Shown here piece after piece: positions 1 through 6,540 of a stretch of DNA of 7,965 nucleotides. Below the pieces are notes generated by a model. That model made no database searches and was not told the origin of the DNA. It worked only from the letters and a program-made list of their open reading frames with translations. The position numbers were made by a program, and so were the translations under genes. Origin of the DNA: CAYXVU01 sp964468725 (GTDB lineage Bacteria > Acidobacteriota > Blastocatellia > UBA7656); the NCBI GenBank assembly GCA_964468725.1, contig CAYXVU010000262.1, forward strand, positions 1-7,965. The letters run 5' to 3'. Position 1 is the first letter of the stretch. Each line of letters starts with the position of its first letter.

Positions 1-1351
1 TGTGGCGTTCCAATTCCAGATTCGCTTGCGCTAATCGCAAGGCAAAGCCGCCGCTAACCGGCAAAGCCGGATAATGTCGCAACAACTTCATCGAGAAGGC
101 GGCGATGCGTTCGAGTTCTGCGCGCTTCTGCTTCACGTCATCTTCGTCCGGCTCACCCCAACCATACAGGCTCGGCAGCGTATAGTTGTAAACGTTGTGA
201 TAGGCATACGCCATCGCCGCCTCCGGCTCGTTCGCCAGTTGCGCTTCAACGCGCTGCATCTCTTCATCACTTGCGCGCCAACGGACGAAGTTCAAAGAGA
301 TGACCGCTTCGCGGCGGGCATTCGGGTCTGCGCCCTCCGCAAGCATTCGATAATACTCAATCAACGCGCCTGCGCGGTCGCCGATGCCGAGAGCCAGATA
401 TGCCAGCCAGCCCCGCGCATCGGTTGCATAACGTCCGCGCGGGAACTCTCGCATCAGGCGTTCGAACCCTGTGCGCGCCGCTTTCCATGCGCCATCACGA
501 CACTCGTCGCACCAGGCGGACTCCGCTCTGTTGCCCTTCGCATTGGCATAGCTCGCGCTGCGCTTCATCTCCGCGACACCGATCATAAACAGAGCCGCTT
601 CGCGCTTCTCGCTCTTCGGATAACGCGTTACCAGATGTCTGAATGCTTGCGCGGATGTTTCCCCTTCTTCAGGAAGCCGGAGGCCAGCTTCTTCGTCGCG
701 GTAGATCAGAGCGGCTTCGAGATAGCAGGCATTATCTGCAAGACGCGTATCTTTGCGAATGCTTTCCATCTCATGACGAACCTCTTCAGCCGGTCGCCCC
801 GCGTCGTAGGCGCGTCGCGCAGAGAGGTAAGCGCGCACGCCGTCGGCTGGCGCATTTTGCTCAAACGCTGTCAGCGCATCGAGCATATCCACAGCGGTGT
901 TGCGTTCCTGCTGCCATTCATTTGGTTCGCACCATCCGGCATTGCGCGCGAAGGCTGTGCGCTCCAGAAACTCAGCCAGCGTCTGTTGCAAGGCGCGCAA
1001 TTCGACCTGTAAGCGAGTAGTAGCGGTCTCCTCCCACAACGCTTTTGTCCTCTCCATAAACTGCTGACTATGCTCATAAGCTGCTTCGTAATCGCCCTTC
1101 GGCACGCCGGTTTCCTGATCGCTGAGGTATCTTCGAAAGGGTGGCAGACGACTGAAGTCTTGCGCTTTGCGATAGGCGTTGAAGCGCACGGAATGCTCAT
1201 CCGAGAAATTCCACCCGCAACCAAGCGCAACGGCTGCAATGGCGCATAGACAGAGCGTCAGCCGCGCAACCGATGACCAACGCCGCCAACCGACAAAGGC
1301 ACGATAGAACATTGCGCGGAGTGATTTTCGTGATCGAACATGATGATTCAT
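1..1351 (-). CDS. TPR-like lipoprotein, partial (C-terminus beyond left edge)
   Basis: An open frame of 450 codons starts at ATG 1351 and is still open at the left edge, so the C-terminus is missing. The start overlaps the stop of the upstream DUF3142 gene as ATGA, which supports this start and translational coupling. A second ATG at 1312 is possible. A hydrophobic signal segment (about residues 28-44) ends in ALGC, giving a lipobox-like cysteine at residue 45, so the protein is probably exported and lipid-anchored. Two stretches, about residues 237-262 and 292-337, have tetratricopeptide character like that of BamD: helix pairs with YPKSEKREAA and FPRGRYATDA turns. This suggests a periplasmic scaffold or protein-binding role. 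The exact family and partner are not recognised. The 312-codon frame on the opposite strand is a shadow of this gene. Confidence 0.82.
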   Translation of the reverse strand, partial: MNHHVRSRKSLRAMFYRAFVGWRRWSSVARLTLCLCAIAAVALGCGWNFSDEHSVRFNAYRKAQDFSRLPPFRRYLSDQETGVPKGDYEAAYEHSQQFMERTKALWEETATTRLQVELRALQQTLAEFLERTAFARNAGWCEPNEWQQERNTAVDMLDALTAFEQNAPADGVRAYLSARRAYDAGRPAEEVRHEMESIRKDTRLADNACYLEAALIYRDEEAGLRLPEEGETSAQAFRHLVTRYPKSEKREAALFMIGVAEMKRSASYANAKGNRAESAWCDECRDGAWKAARTGFERLMREFPRGRYATDARGWLAYLALGIGDRAGALIEYYRMLAEGADPNARREAVISLNFVRWRASDEEMQRVEAQLANEPEAAMAYAYHNVYNYTLPSLYGWGEPDEDDVKQKRAELERIAAFSMKLLRHYPALPVSGGFALRLAQANLELERH

Positions 1352-2934
1352 AACGGCTCGCTTTCAACCGGGATAGCCAATTCGGTTTGCCGTTCACGCC
1401 CGTCATCACTCAGCACGCGCAGAGTGAGCGACAAATTGGCAGGCGGCTTTTTCGCTAATTCGAAGATGATGCGCGCTCGCGCCTGCGGTTGCCACGCTGT
1501 AGCTGTGAAGAGAAAAAGATTGGCATAACGCAAAGATGCAGGCTGTTCGGAAGGCAGGTTGTAACGCGGTTGAGCTTGATAAACCGATTGATAACGATCC
1601 AGTCCGGCGAGCGAAAGGTTACGCACAAGGGTGTCCGGCAATTGCAGCTTCACGGCCATTGCATCAGCGCCGAATTGCGAATTCGTTGAACCGCTGTTGG
1701 TCAGCGCCAGCGTCAGGCGATAGAACGGCTTTCCTGCAATTGGCTGACATCGCGCTTGCGCGTCAACTGCGAAGACGGACTCTTGATCGGCCAATGCGGT
1801 GGCGATTTCTTGAATGGTCAGCGTGGTCGCATCCTTCGTTGTTGGCAGTCGAAACAGGCATAGCCCTAACAATTTTTCGCCTGCCTGCTGACACACCATT
1901 CGCGCATTTTCGCGCAGGCTATGGGCGGTCTGCACATCGAGCAGTAAGTGATCGCCCGCTCGCACCGCAAGGTTGTCAATGATGCCATCGTTGCGCGCCA
2001 GATAGACATAGCGCCATTCGGCTGTGACGGCTTCCGGTTCAGGGTTTTGCCGGAAGGGCTTGCGTTCGAGCCGTTCAAAGTTCGCATCTCTGACCACACG
2101 CGCCGGGTCGAGGTCGCCGCGCACGGCGACCAGTCTGCCATTGTTCGAATACAAAATCGCATAGCCATAGGCCGCAAGCCCCGCGTAAAAGGGTTTGCCG
2201 AGCCGCCGCGCCTGCGCGACTTGTTGAGCGACCCATTGCGGCGAAGAGATCGGTATGGGTTGATCGAGTCTGTTTGGCACCTGCGCGCCATAAAATTGCG
2301 GTGTCCAAAAATCGAGCGGCTCTAACACCCGTCGCAGGGCGGCTGCCTCCATCCAGGTCGGCAACCCGGTGATCGAGAGGTTGATTTCAGCAGGCAATCG
2401 TTGGCGCAATCTCGCAAGCAGCTTGGCATAGTGCGTCAGCAAGCGGGTCGGCGCGTCAATGTCTAATTGCAGGCCGACGACTTGGCCGCCGTCTTGACGG
2501 GCGCGCTCACCGTCTTCGGCAAACGATGCGAGGATTAGATCGGTCAGTTCATCAATCGAGAGGGCTGCAAATTCCTGCAAGAAATCGCGCGTCGCATTGT
2601 AAACGAAATGCAGAGTAATGGCGCGCGGCATTGCTCCATTGACCGGGCGAATACGCCGCAGTTTGCCGCCTTCAAAATCGAGTTGCCCGGTGCGGAGAAA
2701 GAGGGTTTGCAGGCGTGCTTCCTTGATGGCGATTTCGATCTCTTCCGGCGCAGGCGTCGCCGTTTGCCAATGCCAAAACGCGATGGGCAGATCAGCGAGG
2801 TTATGAACGCGCGGCGGTTTTTCATTGAGCGAAGAGACCAACGCCACCGCGAAGGCGAGCCATGCGGTCAGCGCCAGCCAGCTTTTCCCTCTGGCCTTGC
2901 GGGTCACGAAACGGCTGATGAACGTATTGGTCAT
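1348..2934 (-). CDS. DUF3142 family protein, membrane-anchored
   Basis: The protein has 528 residues from ATG 2934. An N-terminal anchor or uncleaved signal lies at about residues 19-35 (WLALTAWLAFAVALVSS), so the rest is probably periplasmic. The body matches my memory of DUF3142: FWHW at 53-56, LQLDIDAPT at 155-163, LSITGLPTW at 186-194, FWTPQFYGA at 209-217 and a GLAAYGYA strand near 252. Alternating short beta strands and helices ending in acidic or aromatic residues suggest a TIM-barrel, glycoside-hydrolase-like fold; this is inference, and no substrate is known. The C-terminal third, about 370-528, looks like a beta-sandwich. In-frame TTG (2958) and GTG (2955) starts would add eight or seven residues, but none of the three starts has a clear Shine-Dalgarno. 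It is first in an operon with the TPR-like lipoprotein. Confidence 0.85.
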   Translation of the reverse strand: MTNTFISRFVTRKARGKSWLALTAWLAFAVALVSSLNEKPPRVHNLADLPIAFWHWQTATPAPEEIEIAIKEARLQTLFLRTGQLDFEGGKLRRIRPVNGAMPRAITLHFVYNATRDFLQEFAALSIDELTDLILASFAEDGERARQDGGQVVGLQLDIDAPTRLLTHYAKLLARLRQRLPAEINLSITGLPTWMEAAALRRVLEPLDFWTPQFYGAQVPNRLDQPIPISSPQWVAQQVAQARRLGKPFYAGLAAYGYAILYSNNGRLVAVRGDLDPARVVRDANFERLERKPFRQNPEPEAVTAEWRYVYLARNDGIIDNLAVRAGDHLLLDVQTAHSLRENARMVCQQAGEKLLGLCLFRLPTTKDATTLTIQEIATALADQESVFAVDAQARCQPIAGKPFYRLTLALTNSGSTNSQFGADAMAVKLQLPDTLVRNLSLAGLDRYQSVYQAQPRYNLPSEQPASLRYANLFLFTATAWQPQARARIIFELAKKPPANLSLTLRVLSDDGRERQTELAIPVESEPL

Positions 2935-2948
2935 GACGGACGGAAGCA

Positions 2949-3053
2949 GGCGCACCAAGAGGCAACGGCGCAGCGAGGATTGTCAGCCGGAGTCGCATTC
3001 CCATCACCTTTCGATAAGACGGCTGTCGTCGCGCCGCCGCTTCTTGGTGCGCC
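2949..3053. repeat. Imperfect 23-bp inverted repeat in DUF3142 leader
   Basis: Arms 2949-2971 and 3031-3053 are reverse complements at 20 of 23 positions, including a perfect 12-base core (GGCGCACCAAGA and its complement TCTTGGTGCGCC). The spacer is 59 bases and contains a further six-base pairing, 2984-2989 with 3020-3025. In the minus-strand transcript this would fold as a long hairpin ending 14 bases before the DUF3142 ATG. It could be a leader structure, a protein-binding site or the ends of a tiny mobile remnant; the sequence does not decide. Confidence 0.6.
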
Positions 3054-3128
3054 GCTTGGCTTTGATCCCAATCAAGGATTATGCAAAGACTCAAACAGGT
3101 GCATGATCGGTTATCGCATCGGCGCACG

Positions 3129-3166
3129 CGAGGCGACGCGCAACAGCGCGAGGGAGTGCGCGCCTC
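3129..3166. repeat. GC-rich nested hairpin followed by TTTT
   Basis: CGAGGCG at 3129-3135 pairs with CGCCTCG at 3160-3166. Inside it CGCGC (3137-3141) and GCGCG (3146-3150) pair around an AACA loop. A TTTT run follows at 3167-3170, as in a rightward terminator, but no rightward gene lies upstream for it to end, so its role is unclear. Confidence 0.3.
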
Positions 3167-3214
3167 GTTTTCGGCTGACGGGCAGCCCGCCGCGCGGCAC
3201 TGTGGGTAGCCACA

Positions 3215-3243
3215 TTGACCAACCCGAAACAGGGTCATAGCAT
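3215..3243 (+). promoter_or_regulatory. Sigma70-type promoter for the central operon
   Basis: TTGACC (3215-3220, five of six to the consensus -35) is followed after exactly 17 bases by TAGCAT (3238-3243, four of six to the -10). Transcription would start near 3250, about 57 bases before the preferred ATG at 3307. A better -10-like hexamer TATGAT at 3245-3250 lies 24 bases from the -35, too far to pair with it. Confidence 0.45.
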
Positions 3244-3306
3244 CTATGATGACCGTTCGACGACGTGACGCGGTTAGACCACCAAACCCGATTTGTGAGG
3301 TGGCTG

Positions 3307-4062
3307 ATGGTCGAAAGGTCAGAGAGATTCAACGTCGGGCGCCGCATTGCCAAACGAATTTTTTTCGGTCTTGTCGTCTCTGAACTGCTGCTGGTCGCGC
3401 TCTATGCAAGCGACGCAGCGATGGGCGGCGAAATCGAACTCTTTCACTTGCTCTTCAACCTCGACGGCGAAGGCAATGTGCCTGCCTGGTTCTCTTCGAG
3501 TCAGTTGTTGATGGTGAGTTTGATTAGTTGGTTGATGGCGGTCAGCCGCGATGCCTTTACTAAGCCGCGCAGGCGCTTCTGGTTCGCCACCGGTTTGGTC
3601 TTCTTCATCTTGTCCGCAGATGAGACCGCGCAGATTCACGAAGGCGTAACCGGCGTGTTGGGCGAGCGATTCATTGATTGGGTTCCTGCCTATTTGGCTT
3701 CGAACTGGATTGGCGTCGTGGCAGCCCTCTTGCTGGTCGGGTTGTGCGTGAAAGGGTTTGCGCGCGACGTGTTGGCGGTGTGGCAGGTGTCAAAGCGCAC
3801 CGCTTTGCAATTCGCCTTCGGGGCGCTGGTGTACGTGACCGGGGCGGCGCTATGCGAGACTATCGGATACAAGGTTTTGCATAATGATGCCTCGTTGTGG
3901 CTCTACAAACTGGAAGTCGCAACCGAAGAGTTTTTTGAGATGTTCGGCATCAGCATCATTCTGCATGCGTTGCTCGGCTTTGCCTTCGTGCAGGGAAAAC
4001 TCGCCTTCTGGTTAAAACCGCTCTGTCGTCCGCCGGTGCTCCGCGTCAACGGAACACATTGA
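3307..4062 (+). CDS. Six-helix integral membrane protein, unknown function
   Basis: The protein has 251 residues from ATG 3307, chosen because GAGG at 3297-3300 lies six bases upstream. An in-frame GTG at 3265 lacks any ribosome binding site. About six membrane helices are visible, at roughly residues 18-38, 64-81, 90-104, 133-151, 166-186 and 212-229. Polar residues cluster at helix ends: ADETAQIHE at 104-112 (D105, E106, H111, E112) after helix 3, and EEFFEMFG at 207-214 just before helix 6. Such acid and histidine residues at membrane boundaries could bind a metal or a headgroup, which is inference. I have a general impression of similar uncharacterised bacterial proteins with a DE-x4-HE motif but cannot name the family. 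It is the first gene of the central operon; the lipoprotein gene starts 35 bases after its stop. Confidence 0.8.
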   Translation: MVERSERFNVGRRIAKRIFFGLVVSELLLVALYASDAAMGGEIELFHLLFNLDGEGNVPAWFSSSQLLMVSLISWLMAVSRDAFTKPRRRFWFATGLVFFILSADETAQIHEGVTGVLGERFIDWVPAYLASNWIGVVAALLLVGLCVKGFARDVLAVWQVSKRTALQFAFGALVYVTGAALCETIGYKVLHNDASLWLYKLEVATEEFFEMFGISIILHALLGFAFVQGKLAFWLKPLCRPPVLRVNGTH

Positions 4063-4097
4063 TTTTCGATTCAAGCCGGGTTGTCAGAGGTTGTGGT

Positions 4098-4961
4098 ATG
4101 AAAATGCGAGGCGTCATTTTGGTGTTGATTCTGTCGTTTGTTGCCAACGGCTGCGCGAAATCTCCGCAAACTGCAAAATCGAATGCCGTCTCTGCACCAG
4201 TGGCGAGCGCTGCGCCGCAGCCTTCGCCCGCGCCGAAAAATCATAAGTTGATACACGTCTTCGTTGCTCTGTGTGACAACGATTCGCAGGGTATCGTTCC
4301 GGTTCCGGCGCGCATCGGCAACGGCGATGATGCGGCCAGCAACCTCTATTGGGGCAGCGCCGAGGGTTTGAAAACGCATTTCAGTCGCAGCGCAGATTGG
4401 CGATTGCTATCCTCAACGCCGAATCCGACCGCAAATATCCTTGAACGCTGCCTCTTTCAACATCGCACCGCCAATGCTTACTTGCTCGCCGACGCTTATC
4501 GAGGGTCGAATATTCAAGATGCGACGGAAGACTTTTTTGCGGCGGCGGCAGGAAGGAAACAAGAAACGGTAACGACGAGGGTCGGGCAACAGCAGATCAC
4601 GCTTGTGGCGGCAGGCAGCGCCGATCTGGTTGCCTACATCGGTCACAACGGACTGATGGATTTCTCGATTGCGTTTCCCGAGGCTGCCGCCGATGCCGCA
4701 AGCCGCGATGCCATCGTGCTCTGTTGCATCAGCGAACGCTACTTTCGCTCTGCGCTCGACCGTTGTCGGGCGAAGCCGATTCTGATGACGACACAACTGA
4801 TGTATCCCGGCGCGTTCATTTTGCGCGCCGCCCTCGATGGCTGGCTGCGCGGCGAAAGCCCGACCCGCTTGCGCGAGCGCGCAGCCAACGTTTACGCTGC
4901 CAATCAACACATCAGTGTCGGCGCAGCGCGCGGCATCTTTGCGCCCGCACTCGATAGGTGA
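4098..4961 (+). CDS. Lipoprotein with caspase-like His/Cys motif
   Basis: The protein has 287 residues from ATG 4098, with AGAGG at 4086-4090 seven bases upstream. A TTG at 4059 would overlap the preceding stop but would spoil the signal peptide. The signal has a basic start, a hydrophobic core, and VANGC with the lipidated cysteine at residue 19. A Ser/Ala/Pro-rich linker to about residue 47 leads to a globular domain. Two motifs stand out: LVAYIGHNGLMDF with H183, and AIVLCCISERYF with C209/C210. A hydrophobic strand ending in His-x-Gly, then about 27 residues later a hydrophobic strand ending in Cys, is the arrangement of clan CD (caspase, gingipain) peptidases. I infer a caspase-like fold with H183 and probably C210 as the dyad. 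Activity is unproven. I recall similar hypothetical proteins in other phyla, without a name. The gene ends six bases before the response regulator. Confidence 0.8.
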   Translation: MKMRGVILVLILSFVANGCAKSPQTAKSNAVSAPVASAAPQPSPAPKNHKLIHVFVALCDNDSQGIVPVPARIGNGDDAASNLYWGSAEGLKTHFSRSADWRLLSSTPNPTANILERCLFQHRTANAYLLADAYRGSNIQDATEDFFAAAAGRKQETVTTRVGQQQITLVAAGSADLVAYIGHNGLMDFSIAFPEAAADAASRDAIVLCCISERYFRSALDRCRAKPILMTTQLMYPGAFILRAALDGWLRGESPTRLRERAANVYAANQHISVGAARGIFAPALDR

Positions 4962-4967
4962 TGGCTT

Positions 4968-5735
4968 ATGGCGATTCTGATTGCTGAAGACAATGTGGCG
5001 CAGCGCCGTTACCTGCGCGAGTTGTTAGAACGCGAATTCGCTCTGCATGCGCCGGTCATCGAAGCGGCAGATGGCGAAGCGACAGTCGAATTGGCGCTCA
5101 CCGAGCAGCCGGAATTGTGCGTGCTCGATATTCAAATGCCGGGCTTGTCGGGCGTCAAAGCGGCGCGCGCGATCTGGCGCGGCTTTCCGGCGGCGCGCAT
5201 TATCTTCTGGACGCAATTCCCGCACGAAATCTACATCAACGAAATTCGCAAGATCATCAAGGCGGTACAGCCGCCACCGGCTTACGGGTTCATTCACAAA
5301 AACAACCCGGAAGCGCGCTTCCTGCGTTTCATCGCCGCCGTGCTCGAAGACGGCGCGGATATGATTGATCCGGCGTTCAAAGATTCGTTCAAACGCCCGC
5401 TGCTGACCGAATTCGAAGCCGAAGCCTTGTACTATCTGGCGTTGGGGCTGTCGAATTGGGCGATTGCGCGCAAGTGCAGTCTGAGCCTGCGCGGTGTGGA
5501 GAGCCGACTGGCGGCGCTTTATGAAAAGCTCTTTGTTGCTTCGCCCGAAGGCACGCCGAACGCGGCGTATGACAAACTGGCCTACAACATCCGCACGCGC
5601 GCCTTTTTCGAAGCTCTGCGGCGCGGCTTGATTAACAGCGACGAACTCGAAAAAGCTGCACACGATTTGGAAAGCTGGATCGAACGCGACCGCAAACGCT
5701 TCGTTGAGGAGCAACGCTCACGTGCGGAAAAGTAA
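4968..5735 (+). CDS. Response regulator with LuxR-like HTH and C-terminal extension
   Basis: The protein has 255 residues. The N-terminal receiver domain (1 to about 130) has every signature residue: acidic pair E7/D8, phospho-acceptor D54 in CVLDIQMPGLSGV, T82 in FWTQFP, and K111 in FIHKNN. Residues 146-190 read as a LuxR/NarL-type helix-turn-helix (LTEFEAEALYYLALGLSN, then RGVESRLAALYEKL). The recognition helix diverges, with an ESRLAAL core in place of the usual KNHxxxI pattern. About 65 more residues follow, including YNIRTRAFFEALRRGLI and a charged, probably coiled-coil tail, longer than in a typical NarL-type regulator. It is a cytoplasmic, phosphorylation-controlled DNA-binding regulator. 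No histidine kinase is encoded in the window, so its partner lies elsewhere. The ATG lies six bases after the lipoprotein stop, which points to co-transcription and makes the operon a possible autoregulated target. Confidence 0.93.
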   Translation: MAILIAEDNVAQRRYLRELLEREFALHAPVIEAADGEATVELALTEQPELCVLDIQMPGLSGVKAARAIWRGFPAARIIFWTQFPHEIYINEIRKIIKAVQPPPAYGFIHKNNPEARFLRFIAAVLEDGADMIDPAFKDSFKRPLLTEFEAEALYYLALGLSNWAIARKCSLSLRGVESRLAALYEKLFVASPEGTPNAAYDKLAYNIRTRAFFEALRRGLINSDELEKAAHDLESWIERDRKRFVEEQRSRAEK

Positions 5736-5741
5736 AATCCT

Positions 5742-5770
5742 CTTTGCGGCCTCTGCGCCGTAGCGTTGAA
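5742..5770. repeat. Short CTTTGCG/CTCTGCG repeat remnant
   Basis: CTTTGCG at 5742-5748 and CTCTGCG at 5751-5757 are spaced nine bases apart and followed by a degenerate GTAGCGTTGAA at 5760-5770. I recall similar CTCTGCG-rich strings as dispersed intergenic repeats in several bacterial phyla, so this may be a degenerate copy. It occupies the first half of the gap between the response regulator and ACT-protein genes. Confidence 0.4.
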
Positions 5771-5773
5771 GCA

Positions 5774-5792
5774 GGTTTAAGTGGCATAAACC
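5774..5792. repeat. Small hairpin before the ACT-domain gene
   Basis: GGTTTA (5774-5779) and TAAACC (5787-5792) form a perfect six-base stem with a seven-base loop, ending 19 bases before the ACT gene start. No T-run follows, so it is a weak terminator candidate at best. It might affect initiation at the next gene, whose ribosome binding site is poor. Confidence 0.35.
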
Positions 5793-5811
5793 GGAAACAG
5801 CTCGTACTCCG

Positions 5812-6222
5812 ATGAATCATCTAACGCTTTCCCTTCTGCTTGATCGGTTCGCAATCTGCCGCCTGCCCGCTACTGCCGCAACCCCAGAGTGGGCAACGAG
5901 AGGCGAATTCTTTTCCATCACGCGCACGACCGATGAGCTTTCGATTGTCTGTCGGCAAAACGAAGTGCCCGAACTGACCGCCTGCGAACGCGATTGGCGA
6001 GCGTTGAAAATTGCCGGGCCGCTCGATTTTGCGCTCAAAGGCATACTCGCTTCGCTTGCCGCACCGCTGGCCGCAGCCGACATCAGCATCTTCGTCATCT
6101 CGACCTTCGATACCGATTATTTGCTGGTGAAAGCCGAAGCCTTAGAAACCGCAGTGACAACGCTGATTCGAGCCGGACATCACGTCGAATCCCTGAGCAG
6201 CGAAGGAGGCGAGCAGAGGTGA
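5812..6222 (+). CDS. ACT domain protein (CASTOR-type, COG3603-like)
   Basis: The protein has 136 residues and is cytoplasmic. It resembles the small bacterial ACT proteins from which the eukaryotic CASTOR arginine sensors are thought to derive. Visible motifs are FFSITRTTDELSIVC at 33-47, GPLDF at 69-73 and SIFVISTFDTDYLLVK at 92-107. The last is the strand and glycine-poor turn typical of the ligand-binding ACT half. Length and motif order match the family as I know it. The role is probably binding of an amino acid or other small molecule; ligand and effector are unknown. The start is the only ATG fitting the N-terminal family pattern, though only a distant GGAA precedes it. Its stop overlaps the GTG start of the next gene (GTGA), so the two proteins are translationally coupled. 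Confidence 0.85.
   Translation: MNHLTLSLLLDRFAICRLPATAATPEWATRGEFFSITRTTDELSIVCRQNEVPELTACERDWRALKIAGPLDFALKGILASLAAPLAAADISIFVISTFDTDYLLVKAEALETAVTTLIRAGHHVESLSSEGGEQR
6203..6209 (+). promoter_or_regulatory. Strong Shine-Dalgarno fixing a GTG start
   Basis: AAGGAGG lies nine bases before GTG 6219 and inside the end of the ACT-protein coding sequence. It selects the GTG over the in-frame ATG at 5994, which would add 75 arginine-rich, unrelated residues. Confidence 0.85.
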
Positions 6223-6521
6223 AAGAGTACAAAAGTTTTACTGCATTTTATCCCTTCTATCTTGCTGAACACAGTAATCGCACCTGTCGGCGTTTGCATT
6301 TCATCGGCAGCCTGCTGGTGCTTGTGACGCTCGCCTACGCGCTCGTCATGCAAAACTGGTGGGCGCTCATCGCGCTGCCCTTTGTCGGCTATGGCTTCGC
6401 CTGGGTCGGCCATTTCTTCTTCGAGAAGAATCGTCCGGCAACCTTCACCTATCCGCTCTATAGTTTTCTCGGCGACTGGGTGATGTTCAAAAACATCCTC
6501 ACCGGCAAGCTCAAGTTTTGA
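6219..6521 (+). CDS. DUF962 / Mpo1-like small membrane protein
   Basis: The protein has 100 residues from GTG 6219. It matches the short bacterial DUF962 (Mpo1-like) proteins along its whole length: YPFYLAEHSNRTCRRLHFIGS at the N-terminus, two hydrophobic helices (about 29-44 and 48-64), then GHFFFEKNRPATFTYPLYS and GDWVMF near the end. Conserved histidines H18, H27 and H65 are all present. In yeast, Mpo1 is an iron-dependent dioxygenase that shortens 2-hydroxy fatty acids in alpha-oxidation; whether these short bacterial relatives share that reaction is not established. Its location is probably the inner membrane. The first four bases overlap the ACT-protein stop, so its translation depends at least partly on that gene. 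Nothing appears truncated: the usual C-terminal GDWxMFxxxLTGK is present. Confidence 0.9.
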   Translation: MKEYKSFTAFYPFYLAEHSNRTCRRLHFIGSLLVLVTLAYALVMQNWWALIALPFVGYGFAWVGHFFFEKNRPATFTYPLYSFLGDWVMFKNILTGKLKF

Positions 6522-6540
6522 AAGAGAGGGGAGCGGAAGC

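Larger units (their letters stand above)
2935..3306. other. Divergent intergenic region
   Basis: This spacer of 372 bases separates the divergent DUF3142 and membrane-protein genes. It holds the inverted repeat at 2949-3053, a GC-rich nested hairpin at 3129-3166 and a rightward promoter at 3215-3243. Open frames cross it on both strands, but they are extensions of antisense frames, have arginine-rich compositions, and resemble no family I know. No convincing leftward promoter was found; the only hint is a CATAAT hexamer (minus strand, near 3080) without a matching -35 element. Confidence 0.7.

Noticed and set aside
74..1012. 312-codon plus-strand open frame
   Set aside because: It is antisense to the TPR-like lipoprotein gene, which has a signal peptide, TPR-like repeats and an ATGA link to its neighbour. 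The plus-strand protein resembles no family and lacks a sensible composition.
2822..3238. 138-codon minus-strand frame overlapping the DUF3142 start, with a signal-like MGMRLRLTILAAPLPLGAP segment
   Set aside because: It starts after an AAAGGTG and looks tempting as a small exported protein, but it overlaps the DUF3142 N-terminus out of frame and loses all signal-like character after 25 residues. It is probably chance.
2608..3240. 210-codon plus-strand open frame across the DUF3142 start and spacer
   Set aside because: It is mostly antisense to DUF3142, rich in Arg/Gly/Pro, and has no recognisable domain or ribosome binding site.
4413..4910. 165-codon minus-strand open frame
   Set aside because: It is antisense to the lipoprotein and has no domain or start signal.
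5025..5714. 229-codon minus-strand open frame
   Set aside because: It is antisense to a response regulator whose catalytic residues are all intact; long antisense frames are common in this codon usage.
5994..6218. N-terminal extension of the DUF962 protein from ATG 5994
   Set aside because: The 75 extra residues are Arg-rich, overlap the ACT gene out of frame and have no counterpart in the family. GTG 6219 has a near-perfect Shine-Dalgarno.
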